64,000 nt of DNA from Bacillus sp. B15-48 (GTDB taxonomy: Bacteria > Bacillota > Bacilli > Bacillales > Cytobacillaceae). A program made the position numbers and the translations under genes. The stretch spans positions 62,001 through 126,000 of the forward strand of contig NZ_WOFU01000009.1 of the NCBI RefSeq assembly GCF_016879755.1. Direction: 5' to 3'. The notes under the pieces were generated by a model that was not told where the DNA came from, searched no databases, and was given only the letters and a program-made list of their open reading frames with translations. Below, one piece after another: positions 20,530 through 30,383 of the stretch (position 1 is its first letter; each line of letters opens with the position of its first letter).

Positions 20530-20775
20530 ATCTTTTTCCGCCTTTTAAATTGCAATCCTAATCAGATTAGATTGTTTAATTCACCTCAATTATTGAATAG
20601 CTTATATATTTTAACATAAGTATCCAATTTTTTTGATGAGTGTTATTCAAGAAAATAGCCCTTAACATAAAGAAAAAGCACAATTCTTTAATGCTGAATA
20701 ATTCTAAAAGGACTCCCATTTAGGAAGTCCACTGCATGCCATAACCCTTCGGTTAAAGGATAACTTTACTTAATT

Positions 20776-20991
20776 CTAATCTCTTGTTTTGGAGCCATGA
20801 TTGTCTTCATCAACGGTACCTTTCCCCGCCTTGTTGTCCCGCGCTCCGCCAGAAACAGCACCTGCAACTGCAACTGAACCAAATGGATCAAGAGCAGAAG
20901 CCATGGTATCCCCAGTAAAAGCACCTACACCAGTTCCTACTGCCTCGCCAGTATCTTTATCGTCACGTTTGCGTTTGTTGATATCAGCCAT
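20776..20991 (-). CDS. Small Gly/Ala/Asp-rich hypothetical protein
   Basis: 71 residues with a good ribosome site (GAGGGAG, 9 nt before ATG). A basic head (NKRKRDDKD) precedes a glycine-rich centre (GTGVGAFTGDTMASALDPFG, SVAVAGAVSGGARDNKAG) and an acidic tail. No membrane segment is long enough to be sure of. Looks like a conserved Bacillus small protein of unknown role; low complexity prevents a family call. Confidence 0.6.
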   Translation of the reverse strand: MADINKRKRDDKDTGEAVGTGVGAFTGDTMASALDPFGSVAVAGAVSGGARDNKAGKGTVDEDNHGSKTRD

Positions 20992-22104
20992 CTATTTCAC
21001 TCCCTCGTTTTTTATAGAGAAGTGCTATTGTTTTAGCAGCACTGTCCCGTAACATATTTTGTCCAATAGGGACAAATTTACGAGGAGGAATCAATAAGCT
21101 TTTGTGAATTTTTTTACCAAGTAGTGTCATTCAACAATCCGTTTGTGGAAAACGGGTCAGACCCCCGCTCAGCTAAAGTGTTCAGCGTTAATGTGTTAAA
21201 GTCCTATTTTTTGGTGGCGTTAGTCCCTTTATCACCTGGTTTTTTATGAATGTAAACACTTAATTAAGAGAAAAAATTAGTGATTGATTTGGTCTGACTG
21301 AGCACCGTGTTTACGTTGCAACAGGTAGTTATGGGTTAGTACCCGCTTTGCAATTTTTGTAATGGTGCAGTAACGCTTCTTTTATTGTACCTTTTTAAAT
21401 GATCTGATTGGTTCTACTTAATTCTAAATTATTTCCACTTACTTTATAATGAAATTCTCCGTCTCTAATTTGTTTATATTCCTTGCCTTCAAACTCATTT
21501 ATTCTTTCCCATACTACTTTCTAACATGTTTTCTCCCACTGGACCCGAATTTCCCGTTCCTATTTCATATATAGTGCCAAAGTTTGAATGTTCACTCCAA
21601 TTTTCCTGTGATGATTGTTCGTAAATCCTTGTTTGAGCACTTGTATACCTCTTTCGGGTTGAAACTTATTTTAATAATGGACATGAATATGACAACTTTT
21701 CGATCCATTTGATTTCAATTAAATGTAAAATTATCGTGGGTTCACCAATTGCGGACGAACATTCTAAATTACTTTGGCTTAAGCGCGAAAACTTAGAGTC
21801 ATTAGTGTGGGCGCCAGCGGATCTGGCTGTGGTGGATCAGTTAATAAATAAAAAATAGCCTTCACGATGGAGAAGACTACTTTCTTTAGGAATTCTGCAA
21901 CAATTAGTATAGTCCTCCAGCATATTTGAGGCTTTACTTTGGCTGAAAATCGATTTTTTTTCATTTCCCCCAATTTCAATTCCTAAAGATTCATCAAGAA
22001 TGGTCATCGTCAGCCAAAACTAACGAATATGAGAATGTTGACGAGTTACCTGAAATAAAATAAGGGATGAGCAAATTTCTGCCCCTATTTCGATTGTTCT
22101 TTGA
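20992..22104. other. Gene-poor stretch with decayed sequence
   Basis: No intact gene seen. It holds a gene fragment (separate entry) and a lone GGGTCAGACCCCC arm near 21157. Around 21815 (GCGGATCTGGCTGTGGTGGA) is a match to sequence near 39510 (TGCGGATCTACATGTGGTGG), suggesting another worn repeat. Confidence 0.5.
21395..21515 (-). pseudogene. C-terminal gene fragment, unknown family
   Basis: Reads INEFEGKEYKQIRDGEF then HYKVSGNNLELSRTNQII and stop, protein-like in composition but with no start or upstream part. A further in-frame continuation after the stop (KGTIKEALLHH) suggests the original ran on. Family not recognised. Confidence 0.4.
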
Positions 22105-22302
22105 TTATCTAGACCGTTTCTTTTCTTCGTTTTCTGGAAAAAGAATATATGAAATGGCTCCTGAAAATAAGGCAGCACCTATTGCAATAATTAGTTTAAT
22201 TCCTAATTGTATTTCTTGAAAATCCTTATTAAGCATCCAGATTGCGATAGCTAAAACGATAATCATGATAGGAATGACAATTGTAAATCTTTTCGATTTC
22301 AA
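22105..22302 (-). CDS. Small two-helix membrane protein
   Basis: 65 residues from a TTG start 8 nt after AGGGGAG. Two hydrophobic helices (FTIVIPIMIIVLAIAIWML and LGIKLIIAIGAALFSGAISY) and a charged tail (ENEEKKRSR). Unknown function, probably in the cytoplasmic membrane. Confidence 0.65.
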   Translation of the reverse strand: MKSKRFTIVIPIMIIVLAIAIWMLNKDFQEIQLGIKLIIAIGAALFSGAISYILFPENEEKKRSR

Positions 22303-22450
22303 ATCTTATCTCCCCTTCTTGTCTCTTTGCACTTAAATGGATACATACGCACTCGTTATTTTCGCAAAAAATTTCTCAATCTCATCTAAACTTTAACATA
22401 GAAGCTGATTGTTTTCTCCTCGTTACTACATCAATCCGTACGTTTGCAAA

Positions 22451-22733
22451 GAAGCAGAGGGACGAAGCAGAGGGACGTATCCTATGCTCCCGTTGAATTT
22501 CACTGTTACTCGAAGTACCTCCTCCCCCCTCACTGAAGAGTAGATCCTCATCGTATTCATTAAACACATATCAAATTCATTAAGCCATCACTTAACTAGT
22601 TTTCAAGGTGAAGGAGAACAATCTGTTGTCTCTGGAACACGAAACATCTCCCGGCGTGTCATCCCCCGAAACATGCATCACTACCACATGAAAATGATAA
22701 GAGACAGAAGCACAGGGTACGTCCCCATGCTTC
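22451..22733. repeat. Dispersed ~270-bp element, copy 4
   Basis: Complete copy with a partial duplication of the left end (GAAGCAGAGGGAC twice, at 22451 and 22464). Right terminal block as in the other copies. It directly adjoins an IS605/ISC-like end fragment. Confidence 0.85.
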
Positions 22734-22737
22734 CCCC

Positions 22738-22819
22738 CAACGGGCGTATATTGGGCTGTTGATACCAGGAGGCGATTTTTGCCTTCACAAGCTCGTGACT
22801 TCAGTCATGAGTTGTTGAC
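22738..22819. mobile_element. 82-bp IS605/ISC-like end fragment, copy A
   Basis: Inverted copy of 40320-40401 with one visible mismatch. It contains CTCGTGACTTCAGTCATGAG, the kind of terminal hairpin seen in IS200/IS605-type elements. It ends exactly at the stop codon of the adjoining SDR gene. Confidence 0.6.
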
Positions 22820-23590
22820 TTACATTTGTTTATGAATCTTATATCCACCATCTACTAGAATTTCTGTACCTGTTATAAATTGACATTCATCGGTAGCCAA
22901 GAATAGTGTTGTATTAGCAATATCCTTTGGATCTCCTAATCTCTTTAGGGCATTTAAACTAGCTAGGTGTTCTAACTTGGCATCATCTGTATATGCACGT
23001 GCCATAGGCGTCAGGATTGGTCCAGGAGATACTGAATTAACTCGGATGTTATAGCATCCAAGTCTAGAAGCCATTGAAATAGTTAATGAATTGACAGCAC
23101 CTTTAGACGACGAATAGGAAATACCTGCAAGCTCTTCCCCAGCAACATGAATACCTAATGTTAAAATATTAATGATTGACCCACTATTATTTTTTTTCAT
23201 TTCAGGTACTACAGCTTTGATTCCTAAAAAGGCACCAGTTGAGTTAATATTCATTACTTTATTCCATTCATCGAGAGAAGCATCTTCAAATTTCCAATCA
23301 CTTCCACCAATCGCAGCATTATTTACTAAAATATTAATTTTTCCGAACCTTTCTACACCTTGTTTAACAACGTCTTCCCATGCTTTTTCATCAGATACAT
23401 CATGTTTTATACCTAAAGCAACATTCCCATATTTGTTATTAATATCAGAAACCACTTTTTCTAATAATTCCCCTTGAATGTCTGTTGCAATTATTTTAGC
23501 ACCTTCTTCAGCAAATATTTTTGCTGTCGATTCTCCCATACCACTTGCAGCACCTGTAATAATAGCAACCTTGTTATTTAGTCTTCCCAT
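22820..23590 (-). CDS. SDR-family oxidoreductase
   Basis: 256 residues. Cofactor motif TGAASGMG, NNAAIGGSDW (NNAG-like), the catalytic Tyr/Lys in SYSSSKGA, and the PG motif VSPGPILTPM place it in the classical short-chain dehydrogenase family; IIATDI after strand 2 favours NAD(H). Start at MGRLNN (8 nt after AGAGGTG) preferred over the ATG two codons earlier. It is the last gene of a minus-strand catabolic cluster, likely oxidising or reducing an alcohol/ketone intermediate. Confidence 0.88.
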   Translation of the reverse strand: MGRLNNKVAIITGAASGMGESTAKIFAEEGAKIIATDIQGELLEKVVSDINNKYGNVALGIKHDVSDEKAWEDVVKQGVERFGKINILVNNAAIGGSDWKFEDASLDEWNKVMNINSTGAFLGIKAVVPEMKKNNSGSIINILTLGIHVAGEELAGISYSSSKGAVNSLTISMASRLGCYNIRVNSVSPGPILTPMARAYTDDAKLEHLASLNALKRLGDPKDIANTTLFLATDECQFITGTEILVDGGYKIHKQM

Positions 23591-23679
23591 CTTCATGCAC
23601 CTCTTTGTTATATTATAAGTCTATGAGATATAATAGCGCCTTCAACTCGCACGGTAATTAGAGCGCTTTCCTTGAATCA

Positions 23680-24176
23680 TTAATCCTCATTAACAATGAT
23701 TGACTTTGCAACAATAGGTGATTGTATGAATGTCATTATTGCCAAACCTGCTGTAATTGCGGTCAATCTTTTGCCAATGTGTTCCGGGTCAAACCACCAA
23801 ATGATTTGAGTTTGTGACACACCAAACCCGGTAACTACAATTGCTGCACCATAAAAGACTGCTTCAATATAGAAATATTATGAGACCATTTGAAAAGGCC
23901 AGTGCCAAGTAGATGGACGAAAGACACACTGCACCTATAGGAACTATTGTCTTTACTTTCAATACTTTTAGCAACTTCCCAAAAAATAGATATTACCATT
24001 GTAGTAAAACCTGCATAAGTAAATAAAAGCGCTTGACCGATTGACGCATTCGATCTTTGACAAAATGGGATCATATAATTTTACAAAGTTAGGTAAGATG
24101 AATAAGTAAATGCGGTAATTAATATACTTCCACTCCATGCCTCATTTGCCATTTGGCTTGTATTGAGTCCACTCAT
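23680..24176 (-). pseudogene. Frameshifted small membrane transporter-like gene
   Basis: Starts with a good ribosome site (GGGGAG) and MSGLNTSQMANEAWSGSILI, then hits a stop. It continues in other frames: FCQRSNASIGQALLFTYAGF, then AVFYGAAIVVTGFGVSQTQI and TAGLAIMTFIQSPIVA to a stop. Several hydrophobic helices remain, so it was a membrane protein, perhaps the uptake partner of the catabolic cluster. At least two frame disruptions. Confidence 0.6.
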
Positions 24177-24206
24177 GAAATATTTCTCCCCTATTAACAA
24201 TTGGAA

Positions 24207-24473
24207 TTAATTACATTCCGAATATTCCCTTAATTTTTTTGATAGGTTTCCATGCCCAAACTTAATATTTCCGTTAGTAGCTAAGCCACTTTGAATATAC
24301 CAGACTAGAAAATGAAAAATTCTTTGTCTTCGTTCTAAAATGTTTTTAATCCCATTTTCAAAAAACCATTCGTCAATCGTATTATAGACTCCACGATTGA
24401 TTCCAAATTGCTTGATACATAATTGATTAAAGAGTAAATCTGGTAAATGGATAAATTCTGTATACTTATCCAT
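24207..24473 (-). CDS. Small hypothetical protein (88 residues)
   Basis: Start MDKYTEFIHLPDLLFN lies after AAAGGAG (7 nt); an upstream in-frame ATG precedes the site. Rich in aromatic and basic residues (IDEWFFENGIKNILERRQRI, FHFLVWYIQSG). No membrane signature or family recognised. It sits just before the broken transporter gene on the same strand, so may belong to that operon. Confidence 0.55.
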   Translation of the reverse strand: MDKYTEFIHLPDLLFNQLCIKQFGINRGVYNTIDEWFFENGIKNILERRQRIFHFLVWYIQSGLATNGNIKFGHGNLSKKLREYSECN

Positions 24474-24618
24474 CTTGATACTCCTTTCATGCCGTAACGA
24501 CACAGTTTGTTAGTTCTTTCCGTAGATTTCCATCCTTCAAGACAAGTTTAGAAGTTGGCTGTTGGCTGTCGGCTGGCTACAGCCTTTAACAACTCAATTT
24601 CCTCTAAAATTATTTCAA

Positions 24619-24780
24619 TTATACTGGCCATCCGGCAGGAATCAATCCAACATTTCGGCGGAAATACAACATGGGTTCTTTGTCTTGCTTTTTGATATCG
24701 ATTATTTGCCCAATGAAAATAATATGGTCACCAGCGTCAATGGGTTGGATACCAAAAAGAATTTTAACATCAGCTATGGA
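24619..24780 (-). pseudogene. Flavin reductase-like fragment
   Basis: One frame reads IADVKILFGIQPIDAGDHII then FIGQIIDIKKQDKEPMLYFR and ends LIPAGWPV. This resembles the C-terminal part of the flavin-reductase (FMN-binding split barrel) family that supplies FMNH2 to two-component monooxygenases. The N-terminal part is missing. A functional reductase for the nearby LLM monooxygenase may have been lost. Confidence 0.55.
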
Positions 24781-24798
24781 GGAGATTCATTTTTCTAA

Positions 24799-25917
24799 TT
24801 ATGAACCTGGTGTATAAGTTTCATCAATGACTAAAATTGGCTTAATTACTTTACCAGATGATGATTCATCTGCTGCTTCATTGATGTCTTCAAATTTATA
24901 AAATTTTACTAGTTTATCAAATGCGAAGTTTCCTTCTTTGTAGAACTCAACCATTTGTCGAATGGATAACTGTGGTACAGCCTTCCCTATACGAGCTCCA
25001 ACTATATTACGATTTTCCATAGCTAAGTCTTCAAAAATATTAATATCTATATCACCTCCCATTCCAAGAGGTGCTACTGATCCACCTACAGCTAATACTT
25101 TAATTGAATCTTTAACAACTGCTTGTACGCCAGTCGTATCTACACTATAGTTCACACCTTTACCATTTGTTAACTCGCGGATAGCATCTACTACGTTTAT
25201 ATTTTTACTGTTAATTGTATGTGTTGCACCAAGTTCCTTGGCAAGGTCTAATCGATTGTCATGAATATCGACAGCGATAATTTTTGTACAGCCAGAAATT
25301 TTGGCAGCCATCATTGCAGCTAATCCAACTGCTCCAGTTCCGAAGACAGCAATTGTTGTACCTGGTTCTGGTTTTAACACATTAAATACTGTACCACTCC
25401 CCGTAATAAATCCACATCCTAGTGGCCCAACTAAACGTAGATCGATAGATTTATCTACTTTTGTTAAACTTGAAGGACTAACAATCGAGTAGGTAGAAAA
25501 AGATGATTGCCCAAAAAATCGCATAACTGGTGTACCATCTTCTTTTGTAAAATAAGGAGTTTCATCTTGCCGTTTGCCAAGAAAATTTAGGTCCCAATCA
25601 TCACACGAGACTGGTAAACCTGTTAAGCAACTATCACAATGACCACAATAAGCATAAGTGATAACGACATGATCACCTGGTTCGATGCCAACAACATTTT
25701 TTCCTATTTTCTCAACAATGCCTGATCCTTCATGACCAAGAACTGTGGGCAATTGTGTATAACCATCGTAACCTTTGCGATTCGTTTCGTCAGATTGACA
25801 CATACCAGAGGCTACTATTTTTACTAATACCTCATCTTCTTTGATTGAACTTAATTCAAGATTTTCTAACTCATAAGGCTGATTATAACCGTTTAAAACT
25901 GCTGCTTTGATCTGCAT
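24799..25917 (-). CDS. Zinc-dependent NAD alcohol dehydrogenase, aryl-alcohol type
   Basis: 372 residues of the medium-chain dehydrogenase family. Catalytic-zinc ligands in GMCQSDE and GHEGSGIV, structural-zinc cysteines in YCGHCDSCLTGLPVSC, Rossmann glycines GTGAVGLAA, and AVDIHDNR after strand 2 (Asp favours NAD). GPLGCGFITGSGTV resembles benzyl-alcohol dehydrogenases. It probably oxidises a pathway alcohol to its aldehyde. Part of the minus-strand catabolic cluster, 252 nt after the monooxygenase gene. Confidence 0.88.
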   Translation of the reverse strand: MQIKAAVLNGYNQPYELENLELSSIKEDEVLVKIVASGMCQSDETNRKGYDGYTQLPTVLGHEGSGIVEKIGKNVVGIEPGDHVVITYAYCGHCDSCLTGLPVSCDDWDLNFLGKRQDETPYFTKEDGTPVMRFFGQSSFSTYSIVSPSSLTKVDKSIDLRLVGPLGCGFITGSGTVFNVLKPEPGTTIAVFGTGAVGLAAMMAAKISGCTKIIAVDIHDNRLDLAKELGATHTINSKNINVVDAIRELTNGKGVNYSVDTTGVQAVVKDSIKVLAVGGSVAPLGMGGDIDINIFEDLAMENRNIVGARIGKAVPQLSIRQMVEFYKEGNFAFDKLVKFYKFEDINEAADESSSGKVIKPILVIDETYTPGS

Positions 25918-26169
25918 TATCTAATATCTCCCTCGAAATAATTTTACCTTTCCCCATTAATTATTGCGCTTACATGGTGTTTTTCATTAGATAACTTTAA
26001 GTCCAAACAATTAGTGTATAAAAGTACTTGCATGAATATTTAATCAATTGTATACAAGCTAACATCCAAGAAGGGATGAAGAGATGACAAACAGTGACAA
26101 AATCACTGACGGATTAATATGACGTTTTCACTGAAATATGACACCGAGTTTCCCGAATACCGAATAGAA

Positions 26170-27468
26170 TTAATATTCTAGTATATGATCTTTCAAAGTC
26201 TTACCAGTATATTCTTTTCTGTGTAGACCCTTATCTTGCAAGATTGGAATGACCATTTCCACAAATTCCGTAAGAGCAGACGGCCAAAATGCAGACTGAA
26301 TCATAAAGCCATCTCCCCCAATTTCCCTCATAGCCGTTTCCATTTCTTCAGCCACCTGTTCTCCAGTACCTACCATAGACAATGCGCCAGTTGAAGCCAT
26401 ATGTTTCGCAGCATCTCTTAAAGTATCACTCTTGTTAAACATTTTTAATGTTGATGTGAGTCCCTCGGTTTGCAGATCTTGAGATAACGGTTGATCAAGA
26501 TCGAATTTTGAGAAATCAATTCCTAACCCAGTGGAAAGAATCATTAATCCAATTTCCGCGGTACCATAACTCGCTACAATTTGACGTTTAATATGTGCAA
26601 TCTCCTCAGTTTCACCTACAATAGGTTGCACACCGAAAAGAATTTTAGCATCATCTGGATTTCTACCGAATTTTATCATTCTTCCTTTTACATCGTCATA
26701 AAACGCTTTCATAGTATCAATATTAGGCAGCAAAGCAAAAATAACTTCAGCATGTTTAGCAGCAAGATCCTTACCACTATCTGAACTACCGGCTTGGATA
26801 ATTGCAGGACGTCCTTGCGGTGAACGAGTTACGTTAAGAGGACCCTTGCTCTTAAAATATTTACCTGAAAAATTAATATGCTTAACCTTGCTCGGGTCAG
26901 CAAAAATACCATTTTCTCTATCCTCCAACACCGCATCTTCTTCCCAAGATTCCCACAGCTGATAACATAGCTCCAAAAACTCATCAGCTCGCTCATAACG
27001 TTCAGCATGAGAATACATTTTATCCAAACCAAAATTTTGTGCTTCAGCATCAGAAGATGAGGTAACCACATTCCAAGCAAATCGTCCCCTACTTAAATGA
27101 TCCAATGTCGCCGTCATTCTAGCTAGCAAATATGGGGGATAGAAGGATGTCGACATCGTAGCTCCCAAACCAATATGTTTAGTTTTTCCTGCTAACAACG
27201 CCATTAGTGTAAATGAATCGTGAATAGGACCTATAAAACCATTTTTAACACTACTAGCTATTGATCCACCATGCGTTGTACCTATTCCAAGCGTATCAGC
27301 AGCAAACATCATGTCAAACTTTCCTCTTTCACTGATAGCAGCAATTTCCTCAAATATCTCCGGTCTATTCCATTCGAACCCTCTTCTAGTTCGCGGATGC
27401 CTCCAAACTATTGGGTACTGGTTATTGGGAGAATGTTGCACAAAACTAGCAAAATGGATTTTTTTCAT
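26170..27468 (-). CDS. LLM-class flavin-dependent monooxygenase (NtaA/SnaA/DszA family)
   Basis: 432 residues from the ATG after CGAGGAGAGA; a 12-residue extension upstream is unlikely. Family marks: FEWNRPEIFEEIAAISERGK, MMFAADTLGI, SFYPPYLLARMTATLDHLSR, GRFAWNVVTS, HAERYERADEF and IQAGSSDSGKDLAAKHAEVI. These enzymes use reduced FMN from a separate reductase to oxygenate substrates such as nitrilotriacetate, sulfones or alkanes. The specific substrate is not evident. A decayed reductase fragment lies ~1.4 kb downstream. Confidence 0.9.
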   Translation of the reverse strand: MKKIHFASFVQHSPNNQYPIVWRHPRTRRGFEWNRPEIFEEIAAISERGKFDMMFAADTLGIGTTHGGSIASSVKNGFIGPIHDSFTLMALLAGKTKHIGLGATMSTSFYPPYLLARMTATLDHLSRGRFAWNVVTSSSDAEAQNFGLDKMYSHAERYERADEFLELCYQLWESWEEDAVLEDRENGIFADPSKVKHINFSGKYFKSKGPLNVTRSPQGRPAIIQAGSSDSGKDLAAKHAEVIFALLPNIDTMKAFYDDVKGRMIKFGRNPDDAKILFGVQPIVGETEEIAHIKRQIVASYGTAEIGLMILSTGLGIDFSKFDLDQPLSQDLQTEGLTSTLKMFNKSDTLRDAAKHMASTGALSMVGTGEQVAEEMETAMREIGGDGFMIQSAFWPSALTEFVEMVIPILQDKGLHRKEYTGKTLKDHILEY

Positions 27469-27626
27469 ATTTGTCTCTCCTCGCATACAAAGTCGTTTTT
27501 GCAAAAAAACTTTTAATAAAAACCTGTAAAACTTTTGATATGAATGGTCTCATAGGCCAAAAACGTTCTCTATCAAATTGCTAATATAAACAACCATATT
27601 ACACGCTTCAGTCTGCGGAGGTTGAT

Positions 27627-28577
27627 TTAATCATGAATTGTACCTTCATAGTCTCTTCGCATGTTCTCTGGAAGATATTTCTCTTCTGTTTTACGAACAT
27701 CTTCATAAGAAGGTTTTACAAAAATGTCCCCATATCCCACAAATTCCTCTGTCCCCTCTAGGGCAAAACATTCTTCCATATACTCGTCATAAGGCGCTAA
27801 TTCCCCGGATTTCTTTACCTTCAGTAAGAGCTTCCAAGCATCTTGCACGCCAGGTTGCAAGAAAGGAACAATATTAATCGCCTGTCCCATTCTAGTTAGT
27901 TCCTCTACAGATGGTGTACGGCCTGCATGCCTGCTAGCTATGCAATAGGCTGGACCAGGTGTTTCCCTGAGAAGGTATTCGACTTCCTCCCACGACCTTA
28001 TTCCTTCATAGAAAATCACATCCACATTTGTTTCCTTGCGATAGAGTTTGCCTCGGCGTAAAGCCTCTTCAACCCCACCAACAGCATACCCATCAGTGCG
28101 TGCAGTAATCACAAAATCTGGGTCGATACCATCTCGAGTATCGCATGCACATCTGAGACGACCAATTGCCTCTTCATCTGAAACAATCGCTATCCCCGCT
28201 TGTCCACCAGCCTTTTTAGGATCGAGTTGATCTTCAATGTGTATCCCTGCAATTCCCGCATCGATGAATTCTTTCACTGTCAATTGGACATTTTGAATAC
28301 CACCGTATCCAGTGTCAGCATCACAATATACAGGTATATCAACTGATTGAACTATACGCCGAGCATTATTAATAACTTCTGTACGAGTCATAAGCCCTAC
28401 ATCCGGTACACCCCCAAGCCACCAGGAGGACATGCCACCTGAAATGTGAAATGATTCAAACCCTGCTCGCTCCGCCATCTGTGCGTGAATTGGGAGAACA
28501 CCGAATGGCATGAGTTCAGTTTTCGGACTGTTAAAGATTTCTTTTAGCCTTGTTGTCTTTTTCTTGCGAGATTTCAT
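27627..28577 (-). CDS. Isocitrate lyase/PEP mutase-fold protein lacking the catalytic cysteine
   Basis: 316 residues starting at MKSRKKK, 9 nt after GAGGGAG. The metal-binding motif DADTGYGG, the start of the barrel (FNSPKTELMPFGVLPIHAQM) and EDQLDPKKAGG show the isocitrate lyase/phosphonomutase superfamily (methylisocitrate lyase, dimethylmalate lyase, carboxyphosphonoenolpyruvate mutase). The lyase motif K(K/R)CGH reads KKAGG here, so the catalytic Cys is Ala. That argues against a standard C-C lyase and for a decarboxylase, hydrolase or other activity. It lies in the catabolic cluster. Confidence 0.85.
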   Translation of the reverse strand: MKSRKKKTTRLKEIFNSPKTELMPFGVLPIHAQMAERAGFESFHISGGMSSWWLGGVPDVGLMTRTEVINNARRIVQSVDIPVYCDADTGYGGIQNVQLTVKEFIDAGIAGIHIEDQLDPKKAGGQAGIAIVSDEEAIGRLRCACDTRDGIDPDFVITARTDGYAVGGVEEALRRGKLYRKETNVDVIFYEGIRSWEEVEYLLRETPGPAYCIASRHAGRTPSVEELTRMGQAINIVPFLQPGVQDAWKLLLKVKKSGELAPYDEYMEECFALEGTEEFVGYGDIFVKPSYEDVRKTEEKYLPENMRRDYEGTIHD

Positions 28578-28632
28578 ATCACTTAACTCCCTCATACAAG
28601 TTTTTGTTTAAATATTCTTGAAAATTACTGCA

Positions 28633-29526
28633 TTAGCTTTCAGGATAAGTTGGAACCGCTCCCAATATTCCGTCAAATCGTGACTGAATTTTATCCATTG
28701 GAAGAGGGTGTGTCATAATATGTGGCTTATTCTTAAGAATGCCTTCAATGACAAACATACCTGTGTGTTTCGGCGAAATGTATTCAAAAGCATTGGTTGG
28801 AACGTCCGGATCAATTTCAGGCTCTACTACTTTCTTTGATTCTACTATCGGATTCGAGATCTCGTTTACATAATCACTCCAAGACTTCACATACTTTTGC
28901 TCTGATTTGTGCTTTTCATCCATTAACCGATCACTTGTGGTGATTCTCGTCCGAACGGCACCTGGATGGAAAACTGAGACACCAATATCAAAGAGTTTCA
29001 ATTCTTCTCTCGCACTATTAGAAAGTCCATCAACAGCTGCCTTTGATGCAGAGTAGGCAGCGTGTCCTGCAATATCCATTAAGGAAGCCATCGAAGAAGT
29101 GTTTACGATATGCTTCTCTCCCGGAGTATTCATCATCCGTGGAACGAAAGTTAAATGACCGTTTAGGACACCCCAGAAGTTAATATTCATCATCCAATTC
29201 CAGTCCTCATAACTGGCATCCCAATGTGCACGGAACGGACGAAGAGTTACTCCAGCATTATTACATAGTATCTCTACTGATTTAAATTTGTCGTAAGCAG
29301 CATCAGCTACTGCCTCGATATCTTTCAGTTTAGAGACATCGGCCTTTAGACCTAATGATCCTACACCATATTCAGCAACTTCAGCTGCTACAGCTTTAGC
29401 TAATTCCTCTTCTATATCCACGACAACCACATTTGCTCCTTCATTAGCAAGGGCAAGAGCAATGGAGCGTCCCATACCGCCTCCAGCACCTGTTACAACT
29501 GCTGTCTTTCCTTTTATTTCTTTCAT
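28633..29526 (-). CDS. SDR-family oxidoreductase, extended C-terminus
   Basis: 297 residues. TGAGGGMGRSIALAL (cofactor), VVDIEEE after strand 2 (NAD-preferring), CNNAGVTL, the Ser before YSASKAAVDG (Tyr/Lys active site) and FHPGAVRTRI. It is longer than the usual ~250 by a C-terminal segment with EPEIDPDVPTNAFEYISPKH, seen in SDRs of terpenoid and cyclic alcohol breakdown. Same strand as the lyase-fold and cupin genes, so part of one pathway. Confidence 0.88.
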   Translation of the reverse strand: MKEIKGKTAVVTGAGGGMGRSIALALANEGANVVVVDIEEELAKAVAAEVAEYGVGSLGLKADVSKLKDIEAVADAAYDKFKSVEILCNNAGVTLRPFRAHWDASYEDWNWMMNINFWGVLNGHLTFVPRMMNTPGEKHIVNTSSMASLMDIAGHAAYSASKAAVDGLSNSAREELKLFDIGVSVFHPGAVRTRITTSDRLMDEKHKSEQKYVKSWSDYVNEISNPIVESKKVVEPEIDPDVPTNAFEYISPKHTGMFVIEGILKNKPHIMTHPLPMDKIQSRFDGILGAVPTYPES

Positions 29527-29607
29527 TCCTGTTCACCCCACTAATCATTAATTGTTCGTTAACGCTTACATTTATTATCAAGGCTGTATAAATATTTAAT
29601 TTTGAAA

Positions 29608-30129
29608 TTACTTTTTAGGAGGTTTTGCACCGACACAAACCGCAAGATATTTACATGGCTCATCGTAGTGATTCTTCCACGCATGTTCTACTCCAGCTAC
29701 GATAAGGATGTCTCCAGGTACTAAAGTGCGAACTTTTCCTCCTGGAAGTTCAAAATCTACCTTTCCTGAGATAATATACTCAAAATCAATTGAATTGCTG
29801 CGGTGCATAGAAGGGTCTCCATCACCCCCTATGTCAAGGTCCTTAGCATGATCCCCTGTTGCTGCTTTTACATCAAGTCTTCCAGCTGAGTGAGCAGGAA
29901 AACAATTCATCCCAATCCAGACTCCACCTGGCAAAGTAAATGAGGAAGCATCTTTTGGTGCACTACCTATGTTATCGAATAATGAAGGCACATCGTTTAC
30001 TGTCCAGTACCTTATACCTTCGTAAACACCAGGTATGTTGTTAATAGCAGGCTCTCCCGGTTCCAAAAAGTCTGGTTCCCCATTTGCATCAACAGCAGCA
30101 AGAATAATGTTATTTCTTTCTAGTTCCAT
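29608..30129 (-). CDS. Cupin-domain protein
   Basis: 173 residues. A single cupin barrel spans ~90-170: GDPSMHRSNSIDFEYIISG (His/Glu-type motif 1) and PGDILIVAGVEHAWKNH (motif 2 with metal-binding His). An N-terminal ~80-residue region includes GVWIGMNCFPAHSAGRLD. Similar single-cupin proteins serve as dioxygenases, isomerases or ligand sensors in aromatic and terpenoid catabolism. It has a strong ribosome site (AGGAGGAG) and is promoter-proximal in the minus-strand cluster facing the GntR gene. Confidence 0.82.
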   Translation of the reverse strand: MELERNNIILAAVDANGEPDFLEPGEPAINNIPGVYEGIRYWTVNDVPSLFDNIGSAPKDASSFTLPGGVWIGMNCFPAHSAGRLDVKAATGDHAKDLDIGGDGDPSMHRSNSIDFEYIISGKVDFELPGGKVRTLVPGDILIVAGVEHAWKNHYDEPCKYLAVCVGAKPPKK

Positions 30130-30160
30130 ATTTTTCTCCTCCTAGATAATTTTGTAATAT

Positions 30161-30209
30161 TTCAATATTGCATCTCAATATTACAATTCAATATTAGCAT
30201 TCAATTTTT
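30161..30209. promoter_or_regulatory. Four phased TTCAATATT-type repeats (candidate GntR operator)
   Basis: TTCAATATT (30161), TCAATATT (30175), TTCAATATT (30187) and TTCAATTTT (30200) recur every 12-14 bases between the divergent cupin and GntR genes. The spacing is near one helical turn or slightly more. AT-rich promoter DNA can give such patterns by chance. Confidence 0.4.
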
Positions 30210-30383
30210 GTATTCGTCAATTATTTTTTGAATTTTTTAAAAATAATAATTACTACAATACTTTTCATAAAAGGCATTTTTAATTTCAACATTGCATGCT
30301 AATATTAATATAGAATTTTGTATTGATATTATGGGGTTTATAAAGAGACTATTTTATCTACTTATTGAAGGGGGTAATTTACG

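Noticed and set aside
21779-21979. 66-codon minus-strand frame
   Set aside because: No ribosome site or recognisable features; lies in decayed sequence.
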